A stretch of DNA of 43,344 nt from assembly GCA_003230835.1 (NCBI GenBank), contig QIGT01000495.1, positions 1 to 43,344 of the forward strand, read 5' to 3'. Each line of letters begins with the position of its first letter. Position 1 is the stretch's first letter. The notes below the pieces were generated by a model. It made no database searches. It had not been told where the DNA came from and saw only the letters and a list, made by a program, of their open reading frames with translations. This document shows positions 26,468-34,061 of the stretch, piece by piece. The translations under genes were made by a program, and so were the position numbers. The stretch comes from Gammaproteobacteria bacterium. Its GTDB lineage: Bacteria; Pseudomonadota; Gammaproteobacteria; Pseudomonadales; Azotimanducaceae.

Positions 26468-27036
26468 CTAAGGCGGCCCCAACCCAGGAGCCCAAACCAA
26501 TGAGAAGATAAAAACTGATTCGGCCAATAGCACCTGCATTTTAGCATCAACTATGCGTAAGTGAATACCGCGTAACGGCAAGTACAGCGAAACACTCGCC
26601 ACAAACAAGCCCAAGACAACATTTACTGCGGCTCCAACCGCTGCTGTGTTGGGATCAGCAATAAGATTGGCACTGATGGATATCATTAAAATCATGATCA
26701 GAGCATTGCGTACGCCTTGCTGTGTAAACGGCTTTAAAGTTTCTGCAACCAACCTGTGAGCGGCACAACCAGCATGGCAAGAGGGAATTTTAGTTGCCTT
26801 TCAAAGCCGAAATCGGAGCACAACTGACGATTATGTTGTGTGGTGCAGCGACTCAGGTACACGTGCGCTACCGTTAAATAGCCGATGAGTACCATGACCG
26901 TAATATAACTACGCAACGCAATGCTTGGAAGGTCACCATCAACCACCGCCTGGTAGAGACCAATGTACACTGCAAAAAACATGAACCCTACGACACCAAA
27001 TACCGCAGCCAACAGTCCTGTGACGACCGCTGGCAT
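26468..27036 (-). pseudogene. Multi-pass membrane protein split by a frameshift
   Basis: Two consecutive minus-strand ORFs (26734-27036 and 26468-26752) overlap by 19 bp and together read as one membrane protein of about 190 residues. The first half ends LAMLVVPLTG and the second resumes LVAETLKPFTQQGVRNALIM. Five to six hydrophobic segments are visible, with short charged loops. I do not recognise the family. A single-base indel near 26740-26752 accounts for the split. It is not intact unless the indel is a sequencing error. It lies next to the IS3 remnant. Confidence 0.5.
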
Positions 27037-27115
27037 GGGTAGTCATTCAATCAATTGGTGTGACCAAGGCTGTATGGTTGGGGATAACCTCAAAGGTACA
27101 AGCGGGGTTGTGTCA

Positions 27116-27781
27116 CTACGTTTGTTGCAGTGCCCTGGATTTGTTGCTGCGCAGGAAAATAAACCACGCCAACCACAATACGAGCAAAATGGCGATACCC
27201 GCAAAAATTGCTGGCCGAGGATCGCTCAAACTACTTTGTGAACCCGCATAAGCAGTAATAAACGCATAAGGCACACTACCTATGGCGTAGCACAGCAAAA
27301 ATTTCCCAAAGGCCATGCGATTAGCGCCTGCAAGACAGCAACTTACCTCAGGGAGCATGGGCAGCGCCCGGCAAATGATCAGCACTATGGTGCCACGCGT
27401 GGAAAATAAATCTCCCATTTCGCGGAGCTTTTGCGGGTCTTTATATATCTTCAGTAACAACCCAGGACCGTAGTACCAACAGATTGTGTAGCCCGTAAGC
27501 CCGGCCAACATTATGCCAATAGCAACACTTAACCCACCATATAGCGCCCCTAAGAAATAACCTGCCAACAAGCCCAAAGCAAGCGTGGGTACCGGAATAA
27601 CCAAATCTAAAAGCAGCAGTACGATTACAATAAGGGCAACCAACAAAGGATTAATTTGTGCTGCAGCCGTTAGCGCTGCCTTAATATCATCTAGCGTCAA
27701 GACCCCAGTCACGCCGATGATGATAAGCGGAAACGCCAGGATCACCGCCAAAACCAACGCAACTTGTACTAAACTTTTCAT
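27116..27781 (-). CDS. TVP38/TMEM64 (DedA-like, VTT-domain) membrane protein
   Basis: A 221-residue inner-membrane protein of the VTT/SNARE-associated superfamily, relatives of which move phospholipids or undecaprenyl phosphate across membranes. An N-terminal hydrophobic segment is followed by the VTT core, with ILLLLDLVIPVPTLALGLLAGYFLGALYGG and the conserved ALPMLPEVSCCLAGANRM region, then a final membrane helix with a basic C-terminus. The substrate of this member is unknown. It is co-directional with the upstream secreted-protein cluster but separated from it by 220 bp. Confidence 0.8.
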   Translation of the reverse strand: MKSLVQVALVLAVILAFPLIIIGVTGVLTLDDIKAALTAAAQINPLLVALIVIVLLLLDLVIPVPTLALGLLAGYFLGALYGGLSVAIGIMLAGLTGYTICWYYGPGLLLKIYKDPQKLREMGDLFSTRGTIVLIICRALPMLPEVSCCLAGANRMAFGKFLLCYAIGSVPYAFITAYAGSQSSLSDPRPAIFAGIAILLVLWLAWFIFLRSNKSRALQQT

Positions 27782-27837
27782 TCTTACTTCCCGTTACCCG
27801 ATAACGTGGATACGCTGGATTATGCCCGCCCATCTAG

Positions 27838-27984
27838 CAAACGTACATTAACACTGGATATGCTGAGGTAGTCAACGCAGCAACGCCGTCGCTCATTCAA
27901 CATGGGCCGGTGGAACCGCGACAGGTGATACATATTATGCAAGGCGATCTTGAATGGTTCCGGCAGCACCTGCCCGCGGGTTAA
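27838..27984 (+). other. Coding-like open stretch without a start (possible gene tail)
   Basis: In the 220-bp gap between the VTT gene and the secreted-protein gene, the plus strand is open for 48 codons. It reads GYAEVVNAATPSLIQHGPVEP, then MQGDLEWFRQHLPAG, and a stop. The composition is protein-like rather than random, and there is no good start or ribosome site except a late ATG 15 codons before the stop. I cannot assign a family; it may be a remnant of a lost gene. Confidence 0.25.
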
Positions 27985-28001
27985 TCAGCCTGGTCAAATA
28001 A

Positions 28002-28922
28002 TCAACTTGCTGGTTCAAAGTGAATTGGCTCTGAAGGCAGTACCTCGAACATAGTCGATGGCTCGATTACCTGATAGCCCTTGGGAACTTCAAATAGTGA
28101 TGGATCTGGCTCATCTGTCGACAATATTTCTGCCCTATAAATGATTCGACCAAATCTGGGGTCCACTTCTTCGGATCGCAACATCATGTGTAACTCGGGT
28201 GCATACCAAGTCTTTTTAATCACAATGATCTCTTTTTCATTTCCTATGCTATCGGCCTCATGAGTGGTAACACGCACCTTACCCTCCACGCGTACGCCGT
28301 CTAGGGTATCCTGGCCCAACGATTCAACTGTGGTTTTACCGGGACTGAATGCCATTATTGATGGCCCAGGAAACGCGTGACCTCCTGTTGGTTCAACAAA
28401 CACACTGGCCTGCACGTCTATTTGCGCGTGCTCAGGCACGGGGCTGCTAAAATTAAGTTCATCACGTGGGACGCCCGGATCTGATTGTAAATTGGAAACA
28501 TCAATAAAGGGTTGCGAAATGTTAGTAAAATTTGAAGCTACCGGTAGCTTAATGGCCGTTTTGTTGTGGGGGTGAAGCATGACTACGCGGTTTCGTTGAG
28601 GGTCTGATAGGGAGATCGCTTGATTCCCCATTGGATCGGCTTCATGTTCCCGCCGCACCCGGCCCTCCTTATCTCGGTACAACACAATGACATTGTTATG
28701 CACTATTCGATTACCATCGACAAGTTCTTGTACGGACCGAACGGTAATCCGTGCGCTTACGGGCGCGTTCTTGATCGTCTCGGTGCTAAAAAAGTCGGGG
28801 AACATATCCGGAGTCGTTGCCATCAAAATACGTGCAGGTTCTGATGCGGCAGCAGTGGTCGTAATGGTTAGGAATGATGCAACAAGTGTGATGGCCATTG
28901 CGCGACAATATTTTCTAAACAT
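28002..28922 (-). CDS. Secreted/periplasmic protein of unknown function
   Basis: A 306-residue protein with a clear Sec signal peptide (MFRKYCRAMAITLVASFLTITTTAAASEP, cleavage after AxA around residue 25). The mature part is rich in beta-strand. It contains the segment TDEPDPSLFEVPKGYQV near the end, of the kind seen in DUF4412/LolA-fold-like bacterial proteins that bind hydrophobic ligands or sense envelope state. That resemblance is weak and inferred by eye. It starts 4 bp after the anti-sigma gene, so it is probably the third gene of the ECF sigma operon and a target or sensor of that system. Confidence 0.72.
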   Translation of the reverse strand: MFRKYCRAMAITLVASFLTITTTAAASEPARILMATTPDMFPDFFSTETIKNAPVSARITVRSVQELVDGNRIVHNNVIVLYRDKEGRVRREHEADPMGNQAISLSDPQRNRVVMLHPHNKTAIKLPVASNFTNISQPFIDVSNLQSDPGVPRDELNFSSPVPEHAQIDVQASVFVEPTGGHAFPGPSIMAFSPGKTTVESLGQDTLDGVRVEGKVRVTTHEADSIGNEKEIIVIKKTWYAPELHMMLRSEEVDPRFGRIIYRAEILSTDEPDPSLFEVPKGYQVIEPSTMFEVLPSEPIHFEPAS

Positions 28923-28925
28923 AGC

Positions 28926-29369
28926 CTAGTGTCCTTTCTGGTTAATATAAACTAGATGCGGAATGCCTTGTTCGTCGTAAACCACATGGGAATTTAGATA
29001 TCGGATTTGCGTTCCGCCGGTGAGTGAGTGCACGCGTATCGGCATGGGTATTTGGGAGAGCAAATAATCAGGCGACGTATCTTCACGGTCATGGGTAACC
29101 TGCGTTACCTTTGGCGTGTTTTGAGGTGAGCGCAAGCTGCTCAAACCCACCGCGACCAATAACCCTGCAGCAATTGAAAGTGGTAACCAGACAGCTCTGC
29201 GTTTTATATTGACTATAGGCTTTGTGTCAACTACCAGCTGCGGAGCGCCTCGCGCTGATACGACATCTAAGACCTTCTCAGCAATTTCATTGGGCGCACG
29301 CACGTCCTCTAAAGACTTGCGATACTGCGCCAACAGTTGGTCTACGCTTTGGGGTTCTTGTTGCGACAC
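28926..29369 (-). CDS. Putative anti-sigma factor (single-pass membrane protein)
   Basis: A 147-residue protein with a cytoplasmic N-terminal helical region (QSVDQLLAQYRKSLEDVRAPNEIAEKVLDVV), one membrane helix (WLPLSIAAGLLVAVGLSSL, about residues 75-93) and a short periplasmic C-terminus. No zinc-binding HxxxCxxC motif is present, so it is not a ZAS-type anti-sigma. The assignment rests mainly on the gene position, 7 bp after an ECF sigma factor, and on the topology. It is followed immediately by the secreted protein gene. Confidence 0.62.
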   Translation of the reverse strand: MSQQEPQSVDQLLAQYRKSLEDVRAPNEIAEKVLDVVSARGAPQLVVDTKPIVNIKRRAVWLPLSIAAGLLVAVGLSSLRSPQNTPKVTQVTHDREDTSPDYLLSQIPMPIRVHSLTGGTQIRYLNSHVVYDEQGIPHLVYINQKGH

Positions 29370-29376
29370 GGCTTAT

Positions 29377-29979
29377 CTATTCCCTCAGTGCAACCGGTTC
29401 TATAACCGTGTATTTCAGTTGCTCACGAGCCCTCGACAATCTGGATCGGACAGTGCCAATCGGTAAATCTAAGATTGTTGCAGTTGCTGCATAATCAAAC
29501 CCTTGTAACGCACATAAAACCAATACTTCTCGATGCTCAAATGATAGCTGCGCGATAGCTCTATCGATCGCTTTGAGTTCGCTTGAAATCTCGAGCTGGT
29601 TTTCTGGTGACAACACTACGCTTTCGTCGATCGTTAGCATCTGTGCCTTTCGCTGCTGATTCAGGATAAATCGAACCTTGTTGCGAACGACGCCGAACAA
29701 CCACCCCAGAGCACTGGGGCTACGTGTTACATCGAAATCGTGAGCATGCTGGATCATATAAAGAAATACTTCTTGAGTCGCTTCTTCGGCAATAGATCTG
29801 GATCGCGAGACGACTAGTGCATAACGATAAATGGCGTCGCCATGGCGCTCATATAACATTCTGAAAGCTTGTTGATCATCTCTAACCTTCGACAACAGCT
29901 CTCGATCGGGCAGACCCTTACTTTGTGTGTCTTTACCTTGCGTGTCTATCGTCAAGGTTTTAGCGCCATTGCGTGACAT
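29377..29979 (-). CDS. ECF-subfamily RNA polymerase sigma factor
   Basis: A 200-residue sigma factor. Region 2 reads FRMLYERHGDAIYRYALVVS, then EEATQEVFLYMIQHAHDFD, and region 4 ends with FEHREVLVLCALQGFDYAATA followed by LDLPIGTVRSRLSRAREQL, the helix-turn-helix that contacts the -35 element. No region 1.1 or 3 is present, which is the ECF pattern. Co-transcribed with an anti-sigma-like and a secreted protein, it likely responds to an envelope or extracytoplasmic signal. The 214 bp upstream to the phnE-like gene contain no other gene that I can support. Confidence 0.88.
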   Translation of the reverse strand: MSRNGAKTLTIDTQGKDTQSKGLPDRELLSKVRDDQQAFRMLYERHGDAIYRYALVVSRSRSIAEEATQEVFLYMIQHAHDFDVTRSPSALGWLFGVVRNKVRFILNQQRKAQMLTIDESVVLSPENQLEISSELKAIDRAIAQLSFEHREVLVLCALQGFDYAATATILDLPIGTVRSRLSRAREQLKYTVIEPVALRE

Positions 29980-30193
29980 TTCCGTTTGGTAGGCCCTAAT
30001 TTGCCTTCAATGGGAGGTATGTCCTTACGGTGGAAATGAGTTCCTTGACGGATCTGGTTGCAATATGATTCCACCTGAACTGAAGGTGCGTACAATTCAA
30101 GTAGATATTGATACAAATGTCACCCACAAAATCCACAAAACCTATCTTGCTCATTACTGGTGCAATGCCTGCCAGAAAATCCACCATCGCTAC

Positions 30194-31114
30194 TTACGAC
30201 AATCGGCGCAGCCAACGCCGGGCAAAGCTTGAAAACACATCACCAACAATGATCAGAACCACACCAAGTAGTACCAGAAATATCATTTCGTCATAGAAAT
30301 TACGCGCACGCGCTTCTTGAATCCAAAACCCCAGGGAAGCAATACCCAGCATACCCAGAACTGTCGCTTCACGAACACAGGTTTCCCAACGATAGAAAAA
30401 GAACAACAAAAACCGTGGTAATCCCACAGGCAGAACCGCCATGACCGATACATGTGCTCGACTAGCACCCAGTGCGTGTAACGCCCTCAGCGGGGCCGCC
30501 GGCAAATCTTCGGTAACTTCAGCGGAAAGTTTGCCCAAAATGCCTGCATTATGCAGTGCCAGCGCAAGCACAATCGACCACACTGTCGGTCCTAACAATG
30601 CAAGCAATAAAAATGCCCAAACGTACTCTGGTATGGCTCTCAATAGGATGAGCACCCCGCGTGTGACAACCAACATTATTTGCCATAACAGGCGGCTGAC
30701 GACCGACGGCGATCCATGGTTCAAGCCAAACGGTTGGTCCGTGGCAATGTTACGCGCCGCGGGAATGGTGAGGAGTGCGCCCATTACTGAAGCCAAAACG
30801 ATGGCAGCCACAGATATCAGAAAAGTCGTATAGAGCGCCTCAAAGCCTTTGTTATCTAGTATTTCCCAACCCCACCGCGCAGCGACTGCCCAATCAAAGT
30901 CAACATTGTGTAGAGGAAAGGGCAATAGTTCGCGCAAAAACCTCTCTACGTTAGCCTGGCGAGATTGAGTAAAGGTATCTGCTGGGAAAAAATCGCCAGC
31001 TAACCAGGCAATACCCATAAGTGCAAACATAATCCCAACGCTGATACGCACCGGCCAATTTTTTGGCCGTGTACGATACAGATCCAGAACGGCTATGGAC
31101 CTCAACTCGTTCAT
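30194..31114 (-). CDS. PhnE-like ABC importer permease (second copy)
   Basis: A 306-residue permease of the phosphonate/phosphite-type ABC family, with about six membrane helices and the EAA-like coupling loop ALRALHALGASRAHV in the C-terminal half, then RWETCVREATVLGMLGIASLGFWI, a strong PhnE signature. Its ATG overlaps the stop of the first permease gene by 4 bp (ATGA). Two different PhnE-type permeases in tandem are probably assembled as a heterodimer in one transporter. Confidence 0.85.
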   Translation of the reverse strand: MNELRSIAVLDLYRTRPKNWPVRISVGIMFALMGIAWLAGDFFPADTFTQSRQANVERFLRELLPFPLHNVDFDWAVAARWGWEILDNKGFEALYTTFLISVAAIVLASVMGALLTIPAARNIATDQPFGLNHGSPSVVSRLLWQIMLVVTRGVLILLRAIPEYVWAFLLLALLGPTVWSIVLALALHNAGILGKLSAEVTEDLPAAPLRALHALGASRAHVSVMAVLPVGLPRFLLFFFYRWETCVREATVLGMLGIASLGFWIQEARARNFYDEMIFLVLLGVVLIIVGDVFSSFARRWLRRLS

Positions 31115-31977
31115 CGCAAAAGCTCACGCCGAAACAACCCACTCCACCAATCAGCAATAACAATCAAGATAAGCAGGGTGTAGAGATAACTCCACAATTC
31201 CCCATAGTGCAAATTTTCAAAGGCTGCGGCGATATAGAAGCCGAGAGTGGGAAAACCAAAAAAACCCAGCACTGCTGAGGTGCGCAACAAACACTCAAAT
31301 CGATACAGCACATAGGCCAAAATATCGGGCATCGCACAGGGTATAAGCGCAAAACAAAATACCTGCAAACGCGAGGCACCGGCCGCACGCAGCGCATAGG
31401 CTGCTTCACTGGGCGCTTCATCAACCAACTCAGCAAATATTTTTGCCAAGATACCCGCACACGGCAGCGCTAAGGCGATCACCGCGCTCATTTGACTCAA
31501 ACCAAACGCGGCAAGAAACAACACCGCCCACAGAAGCTCATGCACCGAGCGCATCAGGGTAATGAGCAACCGTATCAGTGCATGCATAACCCCTAGCAAC
31601 GCTGCTCCCAGTGGGCGCCCGCTCGATGGCTCGTGCGCGCCAGCAGGCAGCCATAGTGCCGTACTGGCAAAAAAGCCCAATACCGCTCCACCAACCAACG
31701 CTAGGCTGAGCGCAGCAGCTGCAAACAGTATGGTCTGCCAAGCGGCAGCAAGGGCCTTAATTAATAACGGCGGGGTGTGTAGCGGCACTGCTGATTCATA
31801 ACTCAGTGCTGGGGATAACGCGCGCGCAAAAAACTGCCCAGCGGTGTGTATGCCGCCAGCATTGGGTAACAACTGAGACCATTGCAAATCTAAAGCATAA
31901 ATTGAGGCAAAACCTGCGGCCAATAGGCCCACTAGAATCCAGCGTCGTCGCCCAATGTTAAGACCGTCGTCACGCAA
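31111..31977 (-). CDS. PhnE-like ABC importer permease (first copy)
   Basis: A PhnE-type permease with conserved ALRAAGASRLQVF and RFECLLRTSAVLGFFGFPTLGFYI. The ORF track places the start at 32058, but both that start and my choice are TTG codons. I prefer TTG at 31977 because it overlaps the end of the PhnC gene by only 8 bp, gives about 288 residues (usual for the family) and avoids an 88-bp overlap. The two permeases share the late signature but differ in the rest, so they are old paralogues rather than a recent duplication. Confidence 0.82.
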   Translation of the reverse strand: MRDDGLNIGRRRWILVGLLAAGFASIYALDLQWSQLLPNAGGIHTAGQFFARALSPALSYESAVPLHTPPLLIKALAAAWQTILFAAAALSLALVGGAVLGFFASTALWLPAGAHEPSSGRPLGAALLGVMHALIRLLITLMRSVHELLWAVLFLAAFGLSQMSAVIALALPCAGILAKIFAELVDEAPSEAAYALRAAGASRLQVFCFALIPCAMPDILAYVLYRFECLLRTSAVLGFFGFPTLGFYIAAAFENLHYGELWSYLYTLLILIVIADWWSGLFRRELLR

Positions 31978-32731
31978 TGTGATATAGCTCGTCAAATTCT
32001 GCTTGAGTGATACAACCCACTGATTTATCGAACAGCACCCGCCCAGACTTGAGGGCAATTAGGCGCGGAAAGTACGCTCGGGCCAGCTCCAGGTTGTGCA
32101 AACTGACACATAGGGTGAGTCCTCGGTCGGTACAAATCTGCCGTAATAACGCAATGGTACGCTGTGCTCTGGCGGGATCTACACTGGATATGGGCTCGTC
32201 CGCTAATATGATATCTGGCGACTGGAACAGCGCGCGCGCAATTGCAACACGTTGACGCTGACCACCGGAAAGGCGATCGGTACGCTCATAAAGTTTCTCC
32301 GCAATACCCACACTGTCGAGAATTTCATAAACTTTCTGGACCACGTCATCTGCCGGAAACAAAAAATCTCTAACTCCACCCACAAAAGAACGTTTCCCCA
32401 AGCGACCGCTCACCACGTTTTGCAACACCCTAAGATTAGGCACAAGGCTGAAGTCTTGATGGATAAACCCAATACGACTACGGACCCGGCGGAGTTGCGC
32501 CGCAGTGAGTTTTGCCAACTCATGGCCGTTGGCTTCAACCGAACCACTATCGGGCCGAATCATGCCGCTACAAACGCTAAGAAGTGTACTTTTCCCGGCG
32601 CCGCTTAATCCAACCAGCGCAACCGCTTCTCCAGGTTGCAAACTCAATGACACGTCATCCAGAGCATGAGTTGAAGCATGCGCTACCGTTACATTGCGAA
32701 TCTCCACATGGCCGTCACTCATCACCTTCAC
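31970..32731 (-). CDS. PhnC-like ABC importer ATPase
   Basis: A 253-residue ATPase with Walker A GLSGAGKSTLL (residue 38), Q-loop IGFIHQDFSLVPNLRV, signature LSGGQRQRVAIARALF and Walker B DIILADEPISSVDPARA. The PhnC-type DFSLVPNLRVLQNVVSGRL segment supports the phosphonate/phosphite/selenate-like group rather than general importers. It overlaps phnD by 4 bp and the first permease by 8 bp. Confidence 0.88.
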   Translation of the reverse strand: MKVMSDGHVEIRNVTVAHASTHALDDVSLSLQPGEAVALVGLSGAGKSTLLSVCSGMIRPDSGSVEANGHELAKLTAAQLRRVRSRIGFIHQDFSLVPNLRVLQNVVSGRLGKRSFVGGVRDFLFPADDVVQKVYEILDSVGIAEKLYERTDRLSGGQRQRVAIARALFQSPDIILADEPISSVDPARAQRTIALLRQICTDRGLTLCVSLHNLELARAYFPRLIALKSGRVLFDKSVGCITQAEFDELYHIA

Positions 32732-33672
32732 CGGATCATATTGAGTATTTTAGCGACGTCACGAATACCGTCGAAGTCTTGGTTTTTTGCAACAATGAGT
32801 CGCTCGCGGGGCAGAGCTGCAAGTAATTTGGGATCATCGATATCAACCAAGACGGACTGTAGGCGCTGGATAAAACCGCGGCCAAACAAAGTCTCTACAT
32901 GAGGATGGACGGTCCAGTTGTAATCAGCGTAAGGTGGTGTCTTCCACACGACTTGCACTCGCTCAGGATCGGTAGAACCTTCTAACACCCGCCGCTCATA
33001 AACTTTGTAATTTATTGCGCCTACTTGATATTGCCCCGAGCCAACCAGTTCTGCGGTTTTATCGTGGCTTCCAGAAAAGCCAACCGGGTGGTCAAAATAG
33101 TCTAGCGGCGTTTTCCCAGTGTGATGGCGAATAAAGTATTCTGGCATCAAGCGTCCTGAAGTTGAGCTAGGGGACCCAAAGGTAAAACGCAGTGAGGCAA
33201 TATCTTGAGGAAATTTGCTGCTGGGTTCTATACCGGCGTCTTTGTGAGCAATGAAGTAGGTAAAATAGTGTGGGTCAGTTGCCCCCTGGGCAATCGCCAT
33301 GGCACCGGCTACTGCCTCACGCGCTTGCACACCAGTGAACCCTCCAAACCAAGCTAAGTGCACATCGCCGTTACGGAACATTTCAACACTGGCTTGGTAG
33401 TCGCGCGCAGGCACGTAGGTGACAATCCTCCCAAGCTGTTCGCTCAGATAAGCTGCCAGGGGCTGAAACTTCTCCTGCAATTCGGTACTGTTTTGATCAG
33501 GAATTGCGGTGAAGCGCAATGGGGGGGTTCCCGCGTGAGATTCAGGTTCGCCATCACACGCAGATAGAATCATAAACAACAGCAGGAGAGGAAAAAAACA
33601 ACCTATTAAGGAAACAGGGTTGTTGAAAGGGGTTACAGGTCGACGAACTCGCCGACTGGCAAAGGCAGTCAC
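32728..33672 (-). CDS. PhnD-like substrate-binding lipoprotein (phosphonate/phosphite or selenate-type importer)
   Basis: A 314-residue substrate-binding protein. A hydrophobic signal (LIGCFFPLLLLFMILSAC) ends in the lipobox LSAC, so it is an inner-membrane lipoprotein on the periplasmic side. The mature N-terminus LRFTAIPDQNSTELQEKFQP and the segment VHLAWFGGFTGVQAR are typical of the PhnD family, close to the branch that databases label, from memory, as putative selenate-binding. The true oxyanion is not readable. It is the first gene of a four-gene importer operon (phnD-phnC-phnE-phnE). No C-P lyase, ptxD or selenate gene is in view. Confidence 0.83.
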   Translation of the reverse strand: MTAFASRRVRRPVTPFNNPVSLIGCFFPLLLLFMILSACDGEPESHAGTPPLRFTAIPDQNSTELQEKFQPLAAYLSEQLGRIVTYVPARDYQASVEMFRNGDVHLAWFGGFTGVQAREAVAGAMAIAQGATDPHYFTYFIAHKDAGIEPSSKFPQDIASLRFTFGSPSSTSGRLMPEYFIRHHTGKTPLDYFDHPVGFSGSHDKTAELVGSGQYQVGAINYKVYERRVLEGSTDPERVQVVWKTPPYADYNWTVHPHVETLFGRGFIQRLQSVLVDIDDPKLLAALPRERLIVAKNQDFDGIRDVAKILNMIR

Positions 33673-33808
33673 AATCGCAGTCTCAACTGAGGTACTCCAG
33701 GTACTTTTAAAACGTGTTTTACAACGTTATGGATGGGTAGGAAAGCGCAGCAAGCTACGGCATTCAATGCAGTGGATCAACCATTAATTTGAGTCTGTAA
33801 ATATTTCT

Positions 33809-33922
33809 GTGCAACTGCATTTACAAGAAAATGCGACCAAATGTTCGTGCCGACAGCTGCTGGAGTTGCTCGGTTTACTTATCGGGTTGATTTTCGTATA
33901 TTTCGGTTGGCACGCGCTTTAA
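33809..33922 (+). CDS. Possible 37-residue single-pass membrane protein
   Basis: Too short for the ORF track. A GTG at 33809 opens a 37-residue frame with a hydrophobic run LLGLLIGLIFVYFGW after a polar N-terminus with two Cys (KCSCRQ). It lies alone in the 389-bp gap between phnD and the histidine kinase gene, on the opposite strand to both. There is no convincing Shine-Dalgarno, so it could be a fragment. Otherwise I see no gene, terminator or repeat in this gap. Confidence 0.3.
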   Translation: MQLHLQENATKCSCRQLLELLGLLIGLIFVYFGWHAL

Positions 33923-34061
33923 GATCTAACGGCTTAGGTCAATGAGCCCTCAAAGCGGGATATGACTGAGTGAACCAGGGGTTGGCATAGTGATTGCGCT
34001 CTCTCACAAAATAATGTGTACAGAGTAAGAAATTGCTGCCGCGATATATCGACAAGCCACG

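Noticed and set aside
30108-30296. Plus-strand ORF between the ECF sigma gene and the permease
   Set aside because: It reads antisense into the end of the permease gene; composition is not protein-like and no start signal is visible.
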